DNA from: Alistipes sp. | Lineage (GTDB): Bacteria > Bacteroidota > Bacteroidia > Bacteroidales > Rikenellaceae | NCBI GenBank assembly: GCA_017934845.1 | Contig: JAGBIR010000082.1 | Coordinates: 1 to 18,459, forward strand | Direction: 5' to 3' | Length of the DNA stretch: 18,459 bases | In this document: positions 1-7,906 of the stretch, piece by piece | Layout: each line of letters opens with the position of its first letter | How positions within the stretch are numbered: position 1 is the first letter of the stretch | Position numbers and translations under genes: made by a program | The notes under the pieces: model-generated | Told to the model about the DNA's origin: nothing | Seen by the model: only the letters and a program-made list of their open reading frames with translations | Database searches by the model: none

Positions 1-52
1 ACAGTATCCTATGTCGCGTCAGTTTACTTTCGGTCTTGATTTAACATTCTAA
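1..52 (+). CDS. C-terminus of SusC/RagA-type TonB-dependent receptor (partial)
   Basis: Only the last 16 codons lie in the window, read in the frame that starts at base 2; they end QFTFGLDLTF and then TAA at 50-52. A C-terminal aromatic residue at the end of an amphipathic strand, here the final Phe in an FTFGLDLTF pattern, is the classic end of an outer-membrane beta barrel. The next gene, 6 bases downstream, is a SusD-family lipoprotein, and SusC is almost always directly upstream of SusD. The receptor would be the TonB-driven outer-membrane channel of this locus. Identity is inferred from the last strand and the context; the body of the gene is outside the window. Confidence 0.85.
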   Translation, partial: QYPMSRQFTFGLDLTF

Positions 53-58
53 TCTGCT

Positions 59-1591
59 ATGACTATGTTACATAAAATTAAGATATTTTTTGCAATTATG
101 GTGGTTGCGGTGACTTTGTCGTCGTGCCTCGATAAGGAGCCTTCGTCGGCTATTCCCGAGCAGGAGGCTATGCAGACATTTGATGATGCCGAGCAGACTG
201 TAACGGGTATCTACGCCTTGATGAAGAGTCAAGCTTTGTGGAGTGGTTACCTTACGCTTCTGCCCGATATCCAGACCGACTTGGTATATGCTGTCGAGGG
301 CTACACCAACGTTTATGGCTCGTTCTGGCAGTGGGAGATTCGTCCTACAACAGCCGAGATTGAGTCGGTGTATGCATCTTTGTATCAGCTAATTTCAAAT
401 TGTAATTTCTATCTCGAGAAGGTTGGTGCTGTAAAGGATACGCTTACCGACGATGATAAAATCGAGACTCTGGATCAATACACTGCCGAGGTATATACCA
501 TCCGTGCGCTGGCTTACTCTGAATTGTTGAAGTGCTATTGTAAGGCTTACGATCCGGCAACTGCCTCAAATGAGTTGGGTGTAGTGCTGCGTAAGGGCTA
601 TTCCGAGGCGGAGCCTGCGGTAAGAGCTACTTTGGAGGAGTCTTATGCCTTCGTTTTGGAGGATTTGGCACGTGCCGAGGAGTTGTTTGTCGATGAGAAC
701 AACGGCTACTCGTCAGCCTATATGACTCAAGGCGTTGCGTTTGCTTTGCACGCTCGCGTAGCTTTGAATATGCAGGATTGGGATAAGGCTATCGAGTACT
801 CGACCAAAGTTATCGATATGAAGGAGTACTACTCACTCTCGTCAGCCAAGCAGATGTACACTGCCGATGCGTCGTTCTACGACTATATGTGGCAGTATGA
901 TGTCGGCACCGAGGTGTTATGGCGTATTGGCTATACCACAACATCTTACGGCGGTGCGTTGGGTCAGGTGTTCCTTAACTTTAACGTCGATTACTACTAC
1001 TTCTATCCCGACTATGTGCCAGCACAATGGGTGTTGAACCTCTACGAACAGTCGGATTTGCGTTACAGCAGCATCTTCTACGACGCTACGACGGGTTACG
1101 ATCACGCACTTTCGTGGCCGCTGCTCGTGAAGTATTATGGTAATGGCGATTTGATTAACAACCTAATCTATCACGTTTCGATGCCCAAGCCATTCCGCCT
1201 CTCGGAGCAGTATTTGATTCGTGCCGAGGCTTATTGCCGTCAGGCTACGCCGAACTATGGTGCTGCATCGAAGGATCTCACCACGTTGCGTGAGGCTCGC
1301 TTTGCGTCGGGTGGTGCTATTACTGTTAATGCCGATAACTACTTGCAGACCATTGCCGACGAGCGTGTCCGCGAGCTCTATATGGAGGGATTCCGCTTGA
1401 ACGACCTGAAGCGTTGGGGTACCTTATATAATAATGGCAACGGCTTTAAGCGTACGCCCCAGACTTCGTCGTTGCCCGAGGGTAGCTCACTCGAGATTAA
1501 GGCCGATAACCCGTTGTTCGTATGGCCTATTCCCCAGCACGAGATCGAGGCTCCGGGATCGCAGGTTCAACCTAACGAAAGCAACAAATAA
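59..1591 (+). CDS. SusD/RagB family nutrient-binding outer-membrane lipoprotein
   Basis: This is a surface-exposed lipoprotein that caps the SusC channel and captures substrate for TonB-dependent import. The protein is 510 residues, a normal SusD length. It begins with a signal peptide and lipobox (LSSC, acylated Cys23), followed by the helical, TPR-like SusD fold. The family C-terminus is clear: the ERVRELYMEGFRLNDLKRWG segment near residues 436-455, then a VWPIPQHEI motif close to the end. The start at 59 lies 6 bases after the SusC stop, so the pair is co-transcribed; ATG at 65 is an equally possible start and changes only two residues. Substrate cannot be read from a SusD sequence. No glycan enzyme is seen nearby, while a protease is encoded in the same cluster, so a peptide or protein ligand is plausible but is inference. 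Confidence 0.95.
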   Translation: MTMLHKIKIFFAIMVVAVTLSSCLDKEPSSAIPEQEAMQTFDDAEQTVTGIYALMKSQALWSGYLTLLPDIQTDLVYAVEGYTNVYGSFWQWEIRPTTAEIESVYASLYQLISNCNFYLEKVGAVKDTLTDDDKIETLDQYTAEVYTIRALAYSELLKCYCKAYDPATASNELGVVLRKGYSEAEPAVRATLEESYAFVLEDLARAEELFVDENNGYSSAYMTQGVAFALHARVALNMQDWDKAIEYSTKVIDMKEYYSLSSAKQMYTADASFYDYMWQYDVGTEVLWRIGYTTTSYGGALGQVFLNFNVDYYYFYPDYVPAQWVLNLYEQSDLRYSSIFYDATTGYDHALSWPLLVKYYGNGDLINNLIYHVSMPKPFRLSEQYLIRAEAYCRQATPNYGAASKDLTTLREARFASGGAITVNADNYLQTIADERVRELYMEGFRLNDLKRWGTLYNNGNGFKRTPQTSSLPEGSSLEIKADNPLFVWPIPQHEIEAPGSQVQPNESNK

Positions 1592-1599
1592 ACTAAGAA

Positions 1600-2520
1600 A
1601 TGACGATGAAAAAGATATTTTATACTCTGATTTCTATGGCGATGGCCTTTGCGGTGGTGTCGTGCGACGAGCAGTATATCACCTATCAAGGCCCCGAGTA
1701 TATGATGTTCTCGGATACGCTTTCGACAAATATGGTGTTGTCGGATGGATCGACATTCACCGTTCCGGTAGCTTCGACCGTCGCGTGCGACTACGATCGT
1801 ACGATTGGTGTGGAGGTTGTCGATGCCGGTAGTAACGCTATCGAGGGTAAGCACTTCAGCCTGAAGAGCAATACGATAACAATCCCTGCCGGAAAACTTA
1901 CCGCCGATGTTGAGGTGCTGGGCCATTACGATAATATCGAGCCTACCGACTCGCTGGGCTTTATCCTTAAGCTGGTTGTCCCCGAGCAGTTGAAGTGGAA
2001 CGACTTGTATGCCGGTAGTGACCGCACAAAGGTCGTAATGTATAAGAGTTGCCCGTTCGATATCAACAATTTTACAGGTTGGTGTATGCTTTCGTCGCTC
2101 TTCATCTACTCATATCCGGGCGATAATACAAGCTATCAGCGATTGATTAAGACCGAGTTGCATCCCACCGAGGAGAATACTGTAATACTTCGCAGTGCCT
2201 TCTACGACGGCTACGATGTAACCATCAAGTTCCACCCCGAAGATCCCGCTAATCCTACCGTTTCGATGGATAGCAATCAGGTAATCAGCGACGAGGCGTC
2301 GGTGTTGGGCTGGATTCTTGGCGACGACCATATCTTGGCCGAGCATAGTCCCTACTATGTGTCGTATTTCAACTCGTGCCAGCGTTTTGTGGAGTTGTGG
2401 ATGCACACCTATGTCGAGAAGGTGGGCGAGTCGATTGGTACGATAGGTCACTTCTACAATGTACTGGAGTGGGTATCGGATGAGGAGGCTGACCGCCTGC
2501 AACGCGAAAATGGAATGTAA
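1600..2520 (+). CDS. SusCD-linked surface lipoprotein, DUF4843/DUF4984-like
   Basis: Predicted lipoprotein of 306 residues encoded 8 bases after susD, so very likely in the same operon. The signal peptide ends in VVSC (acylated Cys22). Residues about 25-150 look like the beta-rich N-terminal domain of DUF4843-type proteins: a YxxxxYMMF start, a VPVAST strand, then the EGKHFSL and ITIPAGK motifs, which resemble Calx-beta-like modules. The second half, from about residue 153 (PFDINNFTGW), resembles DUF4984, a domain I associate with SusCD loci in gut Bacteroidales; I could not confirm it by search. Such proteins are thought to be accessory surface ligand binders, but no function is proven. ATG at 1606 (MKKIF) is an alternative start and reads as a more typical lipoprotein beginning. 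Confidence 0.8.
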   Translation: MTMKKIFYTLISMAMAFAVVSCDEQYITYQGPEYMMFSDTLSTNMVLSDGSTFTVPVASTVACDYDRTIGVEVVDAGSNAIEGKHFSLKSNTITIPAGKLTADVEVLGHYDNIEPTDSLGFILKLVVPEQLKWNDLYAGSDRTKVVMYKSCPFDINNFTGWCMLSSLFIYSYPGDNTSYQRLIKTELHPTEENTVILRSAFYDGYDVTIKFHPEDPANPTVSMDSNQVISDEASVLGWILGDDHILAEHSPYYVSYFNSCQRFVELWMHTYVEKVGESIGTIGHFYNVLEWVSDEEADRLQRENGM

Positions 2521-2584
2521 TGAAAAGTAGTAAAATTAATATATCCTTTCTATTTATTTACAGTTCAATTTAATATTAACAATT

Positions 2585-5080
2585 ATGAAAAAGAATTATT
2601 TTCTTTTGTTGTGCAGCGTACTGTTGAGCGTTAGCTTCTTCGGTACTGCTTGCTCGGAGGATGATACTGAGCCTGTGGTTGTGGCTCCATCTTTCCCCGA
2701 ATTGGTTACCAAGACAGCTGCGGCTGGTGAGGTGATCGATATCACTTTCGATGCAAACTACGATTGGGTTGCATCTATTTCTGAGAGCACTTATGCTTAC
2801 TTCCAGTTGCTTACTGGTGAGGGTGCAAATGCTACAACTACAAAGAGCGTATCAGGTGCAGCAGGACAGCACACCATCAAGGTGCAGGTTGCCGAGGATG
2901 TGGTTTACGAGAATGCTCCCGTAGGTGAGGTTACTTTGGCTATGAATGGTGAGTCAAAGGTTATTGCACAGATTACTTATCCCGTGACTGAGCGTGTAGT
3001 ATCTATCTACGCTCCCAAGATGAACAATTGGGGTGCATTCCAGGGTGGCGCATACGATGGCACTCTTCTCTATGCTTACGAGGAGGAGACTATGGCAGCT
3101 GATGCTTCAATCAAGATGTTGTGGGGTACTGAGCGTGGTAACAACGATGCTGTTAACTCATTCTTTGCTCCTGTGAAGATCGTTACAAACTTCGACTATA
3201 CAGTGGCTGGTCCCGAGTGGATGGTAGCTGCCGAGGCTGGTGTTGCCGGCGAGCAGGAGCATATCATCAAGGCCGACGCTGCGAAGTTGCCCGCCGATAG
3301 CACAGTTCAGCAGATCGACATCTTGGGTGCTAACAGCGAGACTGTTGTTGCTTCATTCAACGTTGAGATTACAGGTTACAACAACTTTATGGTTGTTGAG
3401 GGCTTCTCTGAGCAGAGCGAGTATGCATTCGACGGTGAGGCTCAGACTGCAGTTGATGGTTATATCACAGCTGCCGAGACTTATGTAGCTGTTGTTTGCG
3501 ATGCAGCAGGTGCTACTGCTGATTGGGTAACTGTTGAGGCTACTTCAGAGGAGGAGTCTGTTATTAAGACTTATGCTGTAAGCGCAACTGTTGCTGCTAA
3601 CAGCGGTGCCGCTCGTACAGCTTATCTCTTCTTCTTCGCAAAGAACGCCGTTCCTGCTGACTATGCTGCTTTGTTCAACACTGATGGTTCAGTTAAGGAG
3701 GAGTATGCAGCTAACTTTGCTACTGTAATCAACCAGTATTCAGAGCCTGCAACTATCGCAGTTAACTGGCTCGACGATACTTGCACTACATTTGCCGAGG
3801 CAGGTGCCGATATCAGCTATTGGTTTACCGAGGGTGCTTTGCGTAACTACTACATCGGTAGCAAGTACGATATCTCTTACTATGGTGAGTGGGCAGAGTA
3901 TGGCTCTGACAGCTCATTCAAGACTACTCGTCCCGTTAAGTCATTCAAGACTTACTCTTACACTATGGAGGGTAGCTTCGTAGAGCTTGGCGACGATACT
4001 TGGGTATATGCTAAGGCATTCTACACTGATGAGGAGATGTCGCGCTTCAATATCTATGCTGACATTACAGCTGCTTCTGCCGAGGGCTCATTGAACGTTA
4101 ACACCAACGAGTACGAGGCTGTTATCTTGGTAGAGTACACCGACGGTACTTACTCAGCAATCTACTTCCACTACTCAAGCAATGCTGGTGGCTCATCTGA
4201 CGAGGGCGTAGCTTTCGAGAACGAGCAGTATGCAGGTTGGGCTGGTGCTACGTTGGTAGAGTTGAAGGAGGGTGACGAGCTTTACGATACATATTTTGCA
4301 GAGTATAGCTCTTCAGCTATGCCTGCTAAGTTCTATCACCTCACATACCAGATGCCTATCGAGGAGTCTATGTACTCGATGGTACGATTGACAGGTATTG
4401 GTTCTGATTTGTATGCTAATCCTGTTTGCGAGTGGGCTTACTACAACCAGATGAATCAGACCGTTGTTATGGAGGCTGCTGGTGCAGGTGCCGAGACTCC
4501 GGGTGCTATTCTCTTTATGACCGGTATGGGCATCAACCAGATTGTAATCCTTTGTACTTTGGTTAGTGATGGCCAGGGCGAGGGCGGCGAAGGCGGCGAA
4601 GGTGGCGACGAGCCTGCAACTATCGATTGGGATTATGTATGCGGTGCGTATGCAGTAGCTGAGTGGGATAACCCTTGGTGGCATGCTGATGCGACACGTC
4701 GTTACCAGCTTATGGGTCACGGTTTCTGGCACAATTATGTAAAGTTGGCTTCAGACTGTAAGGTAGATGGTAATCCTTGCGGTACTCCTAAGGATGGCCA
4801 GCGTTATGGTGTTGTTTATTCTTGGAACAACCACGCTTTCTTCAATATCGCATCAACTGAGATCGATCCCCAGACTTGGGAGCCTAAGTCAGGTACAGGC
4901 TGCTACGCTTTGACTGACTTGATCGACCGTGAGACTGATATCGATAAGGTAATTGACAATAAGTCATACTACGACAAGAATGAGGAGGCTTTCTATTTTA
5001 GCTTCACTCTTACAAGTGGTGGTACTGTTTATCGTCACTGCGGTAAGTTGCATTCACGCGGTACTGTAGCTGAGAAATAA
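2585..5080 (+). CDS. Large surface lipoprotein of unknown function, BACON/Ig-like N-terminus
   Basis: I do not recognise a family for most of this 831-residue protein. It starts with a signal peptide and lipobox GTAC (Cys23). Residues about 36-135 look like a BACON or Ig-like domain (a DANYDW segment followed by alternating strands), and similar beta-rich modules seem to follow to about residue 395. A middle region of about 270 residues ends at a Gly/Glu linker (residues 663-676). The C-terminal domain, about 677-831, is rich in Trp, Tyr and Cys, with WDNPWWHAD and GHGFWHNYVKL segments that look like a ligand-binding face. It is the last gene before a strong terminator, 64 bases after the previous gene. 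Its codon use differs from its neighbours: Ser TCG, common next door, is nearly absent, and TCA, AGC and TCT replace it. Signal and operon position are visible; a surface role is inference. Confidence 0.85.
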   Translation: MKKNYFLLLCSVLLSVSFFGTACSEDDTEPVVVAPSFPELVTKTAAAGEVIDITFDANYDWVASISESTYAYFQLLTGEGANATTTKSVSGAAGQHTIKVQVAEDVVYENAPVGEVTLAMNGESKVIAQITYPVTERVVSIYAPKMNNWGAFQGGAYDGTLLYAYEEETMAADASIKMLWGTERGNNDAVNSFFAPVKIVTNFDYTVAGPEWMVAAEAGVAGEQEHIIKADAAKLPADSTVQQIDILGANSETVVASFNVEITGYNNFMVVEGFSEQSEYAFDGEAQTAVDGYITAAETYVAVVCDAAGATADWVTVEATSEEESVIKTYAVSATVAANSGAARTAYLFFFAKNAVPADYAALFNTDGSVKEEYAANFATVINQYSEPATIAVNWLDDTCTTFAEAGADISYWFTEGALRNYYIGSKYDISYYGEWAEYGSDSSFKTTRPVKSFKTYSYTMEGSFVELGDDTWVYAKAFYTDEEMSRFNIYADITAASAEGSLNVNTNEYEAVILVEYTDGTYSAIYFHYSSNAGGSSDEGVAFENEQYAGWAGATLVELKEGDELYDTYFAEYSSSAMPAKFYHLTYQMPIEESMYSMVRLTGIGSDLYANPVCEWAYYNQMNQTVVMEAAGAGAETPGAILFMTGMGINQIVILCTLVSDGQGEGGEGGEGGDEPATIDWDYVCGAYAVAEWDNPWWHADATRRYQLMGHGFWHNYVKLASDCKVDGNPCGTPKDGQRYGVVYSWNNHAFFNIASTEIDPQTWEPKSGTGCYALTDLIDRETDIDKVIDNKSYYDKNEEAFYFSFTLTSGGTVYRHCGKLHSRGTVAEK
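4577..4609 (+). repeat. In-frame tandem 9-base repeat encoding a Gly-Gly-Glu linker
   Basis: Three near-identical copies of a 9-base unit (GGC GGC GAA, the last with GGT and GAC) follow a related GGC GAG pair. They encode GEGGEGGEGGD, a flexible acidic hinge between the middle region and the Trp-rich C-terminal domain of the large lipoprotein. The unit is a multiple of three, so copy-number slippage would change hinge length without breaking the frame. Confidence 0.75.
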
Positions 5081-5102
5081 TAGGAATAGAGACTTAATCT
5101 TG

Positions 5103-5137
5103 CGACACCCCGTCTTTCGGGGCGGGGTGCCGTTTTT
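5103..5137 (+). terminator. Rho-independent terminator after the SusCD block
   Basis: A 7-bp perfect stem (CACCCCG at 5106-5112 with CGGGGTG at 5123-5129), extended past one mismatch by two more pairs, is followed by five T at 5133-5137. An alternative CCCCG/CGGGG pairing shares the left arm. It lies 23 bases past the stop of the large lipoprotein and separates it from the LRR/protease block. Confidence 0.85.
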
Positions 5138-5209
5138 AAACAATTTTGGTTCGGAAACGGGCCGTTTGAACTGTAAATAAATTGAAGTTTTAGCGAAGTT
5201 TTTTTTAAG

Positions 5210-7888
5210 ATGAAACTATACCGAAATATCATATGCGTAGTGCTGGCCACCTTGGTGTCGGCATTCGTGGTAGGCTGCTCGGATGACGAGGGCGTAGATA
5301 ACCGCGAGCAGAACTACGGATATGCTCAATTTAAGTTATACAAAAAAGCGTCTTACACGCCCGATGCCGATGTTGAGGCATCGCGTGCAGTGCAGAGTAC
5401 GCTCGATTATTTGGCCGATGCTCACAAGGTGAAGGTGACATTGGTCTATGACGATATCACTTTGGCGCAGACGCTTACACTCTCGTCTGCCGATGCTTCT
5501 TCGGCCGAGTATGGCCTGCGAAGCGATAAGTTGAAACTATTGGTGGGTGATTATCGTCTTATCTCATTCTCGTTGTATGATGCCGAGGATGAATTGATCT
5601 ATAACGGCACTCCCGATGGCGAGAGCAGCTTTGCTATTGTCGAGGGTGGCCTTACGATGCACGACGTGACGGTAAATGTTACGCCTCGAGGTCAGGTGCT
5701 GTTTACATTGAAAAAGGATTTTTCGTCGTTCGACAAGACTCGTGCTGCGGTGCGCGAATACACCTTCGACGAGATTAATAAGGTTGATATATCGGTGGCT
5801 CGCGTCATTGGTTCGGGCTCGTTGGTCGATCGCGTAGATTTTACATCTTTACCCGCGTCGTTCTCGATGCACTTCGATGAGGATAACGACCAGAGCGACG
5901 AATTTGGATATAAGACCTCAACCATATTGTGCGATACGGTGCTGTTGTTGCCTGCGGGTAACTATCGCGTAACATCTTACCGCGTATATGACAGCAATCG
6001 AAAGTTGTTGGAGGTTAACAATGCCCCCAACTTGTCGGAGTTCTCAATTGCGGATAATACTCTTACCGAGGCCGATGTGAAGGTTACGATGTATGAGAGC
6101 GACGAGTATATAAAGGATTACTACGCACTCTACGAGATATGGAAGAGCTTGGATGGTGAGAATTGGTACTATAAGGGCGAGAACTTCCCCGAGGGCTCAA
6201 ATTGGAATTTCAACAAGGATATCGATTTGTGGGGCGACCAGCCCGGCGTGGAATTGCACGCCAACGGCCGCGTAGCGCGCATCGATATTAGCGATTTTGC
6301 TTTCCGTGGCCATCTATCGCCTGCAATTGGTCAGTTGACGCAGATTGTCGAGCTATATTTGGGTACTCACAACGACGTAAACTTGTGGGAGTATGACCCC
6401 TCGTTGGCGCAGGATCAGAGCCTTAGCGAGCGCGGCAGAAACCGTATGGCTAATCACTGTAAGTTCTTGCAGATGATTCACCCTGCGACGCAGGTTACCG
6501 AACCTTTGGCGCGTGGCTTTGCCGAGAAGGGCGTGTCGATTCCCGCTACGGCACTCTACGAGCAGGGCCTTTCAGAGAAGGATATTATCGATATTAAGAC
6601 CGGTAAACAGAAGAGTGCAATCCGCCCGATGGATACCCATCACGGTACGATTTGTAATGGTTTGAAGTCGTTGCCCAAGGAGATAGGTAACTTGACCAAT
6701 ATGGAGTACTTCTATATGGCAAACAGCGAGATTGAGTCGTTGCCCGACGAGATGGAGAATCTTGTATCGTTGACCGATATCGAGATTTACAACTGCCCGA
6801 ATATGAAGTCCTTCCCGATGGTTATTACCCGTATGCCCGAACTTATTTCGCTCAACATCTCAAATAATGCCCAGTGGTCGGAGGAGGAGTGCTTGAAGGG
6901 TATGCGTGCCTTGGCATCTGGCCCTTCGTGCGAGAAGATTCAGATTCTGTATGCGCGTCAGAACAAGTTGCCGTTGCTGCCTCGCGAGTTTAAGAATATG
7001 AAGAAGATTGGTCTGTTGGATTTGGCATATAACAAGATTGCCTATGTAGAGGAGGCGTTGGGTAGCGATATTGCTTTCGTTCAGCTCTATCTCGATCACA
7101 ACCTTTTGGAGAGCCTTCCGCAGAATTTCTGTGGATTTGCCGATGCCGAGACCATTTCGGTAACATATAATAAGCTGAAGAAGGTGCCTAATATCTTCTC
7201 GGCAAAGAGCGATTATACCATTAAGTCGATCGACTTTTCGGGTAATGAGATTGATGGCTTCGAGGGTGCCAATGATGGTACATTCAAGGGTATAAGAGTC
7301 GAAACGCTTACATTGGCAAACAACCCCAAGATGACACGTTACCCCAAATGTTTGGCCGAGACCAACTCTTTGGTATCGTATATCATCTTGCGTTCTTGCG
7401 GTATAACAGAGGTGCCGCGTGGCTCGTTCGAGTATAAGAATTCGGTTGATTTGATGTCGTTGGATTTGACGTTTAATAATATTAGCGATCTTCCTCGCGA
7501 TATGCACGCAGGAAATCTCCCATATTTGTATGGCGTCGATCTGTCGTTCAACTCCTTCAGCGAGTTTCCTTTTGAGCCGCTGGATGCTTCATCGCTTACG
7601 ATTTTGGGTGTGCGCGCTCAGCGTGATTCCGAGGGTAAGCGTTGCTTGCGCGAGTGGCCTGAGGGTATAGGTATGCATACAGGACTCAGAGCGTTGTATC
7701 TTGGCTCGAATGACCTGCGTCGTATTAATGATACTATTTCGCCCAATATCTACTATTTGGATATCAGTGACAACCCGAATATTATATTCGATGCTACCGA
7801 TATATGTGACTATTGGCGTGCCGGTGTCTACTTCTTGATTTACGATAAGACACAGAATATCTTGAATTGTGATTATATGTTGGAGTAA
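5210..7888 (+). CDS. DUF4458-like leucine-rich-repeat surface lipoprotein
   Basis: The predicted lipoprotein has 892 residues, with a signal peptide and lipobox VVGC (Cys23). Residues about 35-165 and 170-300 form two beta-sandwich-like units, each ending with a YRLISFSLYD or YRVTSYRVYD strand; this layout resembles DUF4458 proteins of Bacteroidales. From residue 303 comes an LRR cap (ALYEIWKSLDGENW, then GRVARIDIS and LYLGTHN) like the N-terminal cap of plant-type LRR proteins. An insert of roughly 95 residues (390-484) interrupts the array, which then continues to about 860 with LxxLxxxxNxLxxLP repeats. LRR arrays usually bind proteins. The gene is the first after a terminator, so it should have its own promoter, although I could not place one. 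The next gene starts 18 bases downstream. An exact ligand cannot be inferred. Confidence 0.88.
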   Translation: MKLYRNIICVVLATLVSAFVVGCSDDEGVDNREQNYGYAQFKLYKKASYTPDADVEASRAVQSTLDYLADAHKVKVTLVYDDITLAQTLTLSSADASSAEYGLRSDKLKLLVGDYRLISFSLYDAEDELIYNGTPDGESSFAIVEGGLTMHDVTVNVTPRGQVLFTLKKDFSSFDKTRAAVREYTFDEINKVDISVARVIGSGSLVDRVDFTSLPASFSMHFDEDNDQSDEFGYKTSTILCDTVLLLPAGNYRVTSYRVYDSNRKLLEVNNAPNLSEFSIADNTLTEADVKVTMYESDEYIKDYYALYEIWKSLDGENWYYKGENFPEGSNWNFNKDIDLWGDQPGVELHANGRVARIDISDFAFRGHLSPAIGQLTQIVELYLGTHNDVNLWEYDPSLAQDQSLSERGRNRMANHCKFLQMIHPATQVTEPLARGFAEKGVSIPATALYEQGLSEKDIIDIKTGKQKSAIRPMDTHHGTICNGLKSLPKEIGNLTNMEYFYMANSEIESLPDEMENLVSLTDIEIYNCPNMKSFPMVITRMPELISLNISNNAQWSEEECLKGMRALASGPSCEKIQILYARQNKLPLLPREFKNMKKIGLLDLAYNKIAYVEEALGSDIAFVQLYLDHNLLESLPQNFCGFADAETISVTYNKLKKVPNIFSAKSDYTIKSIDFSGNEIDGFEGANDGTFKGIRVETLTLANNPKMTRYPKCLAETNSLVSYIILRSCGITEVPRGSFEYKNSVDLMSLDLTFNNISDLPRDMHAGNLPYLYGVDLSFNSFSEFPFEPLDASSLTILGVRAQRDSEGKRCLREWPEGIGMHTGLRALYLGSNDLRRINDTISPNIYYLDISDNPNIIFDATDICDYWRAGVYFLIYDKTQNILNCDYMLE

Positions 7889-7906
7889 CCCGAAGTGTTT
7901 GAGATT

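Noticed and set aside
2521..2584. Possible promoter before the large lipoprotein gene
   Set aside because: The gap is AT-rich, but I found no TAnnTTTG with a properly spaced TTTG, so read-through from susD is the simpler view.
6860..7507. Minus-strand open frame of 215 codons inside the first LRR gene
   Set aside because: It is antisense to a clear LRR array, and its length follows from the repetitive codon pattern of the sense strand.
7895..7906. GTG start four codons upstream for the BACON/LRR lipoprotein
   Set aside because: ATG 7907 gives the compact signal peptide typical of the neighbouring lipoproteins.
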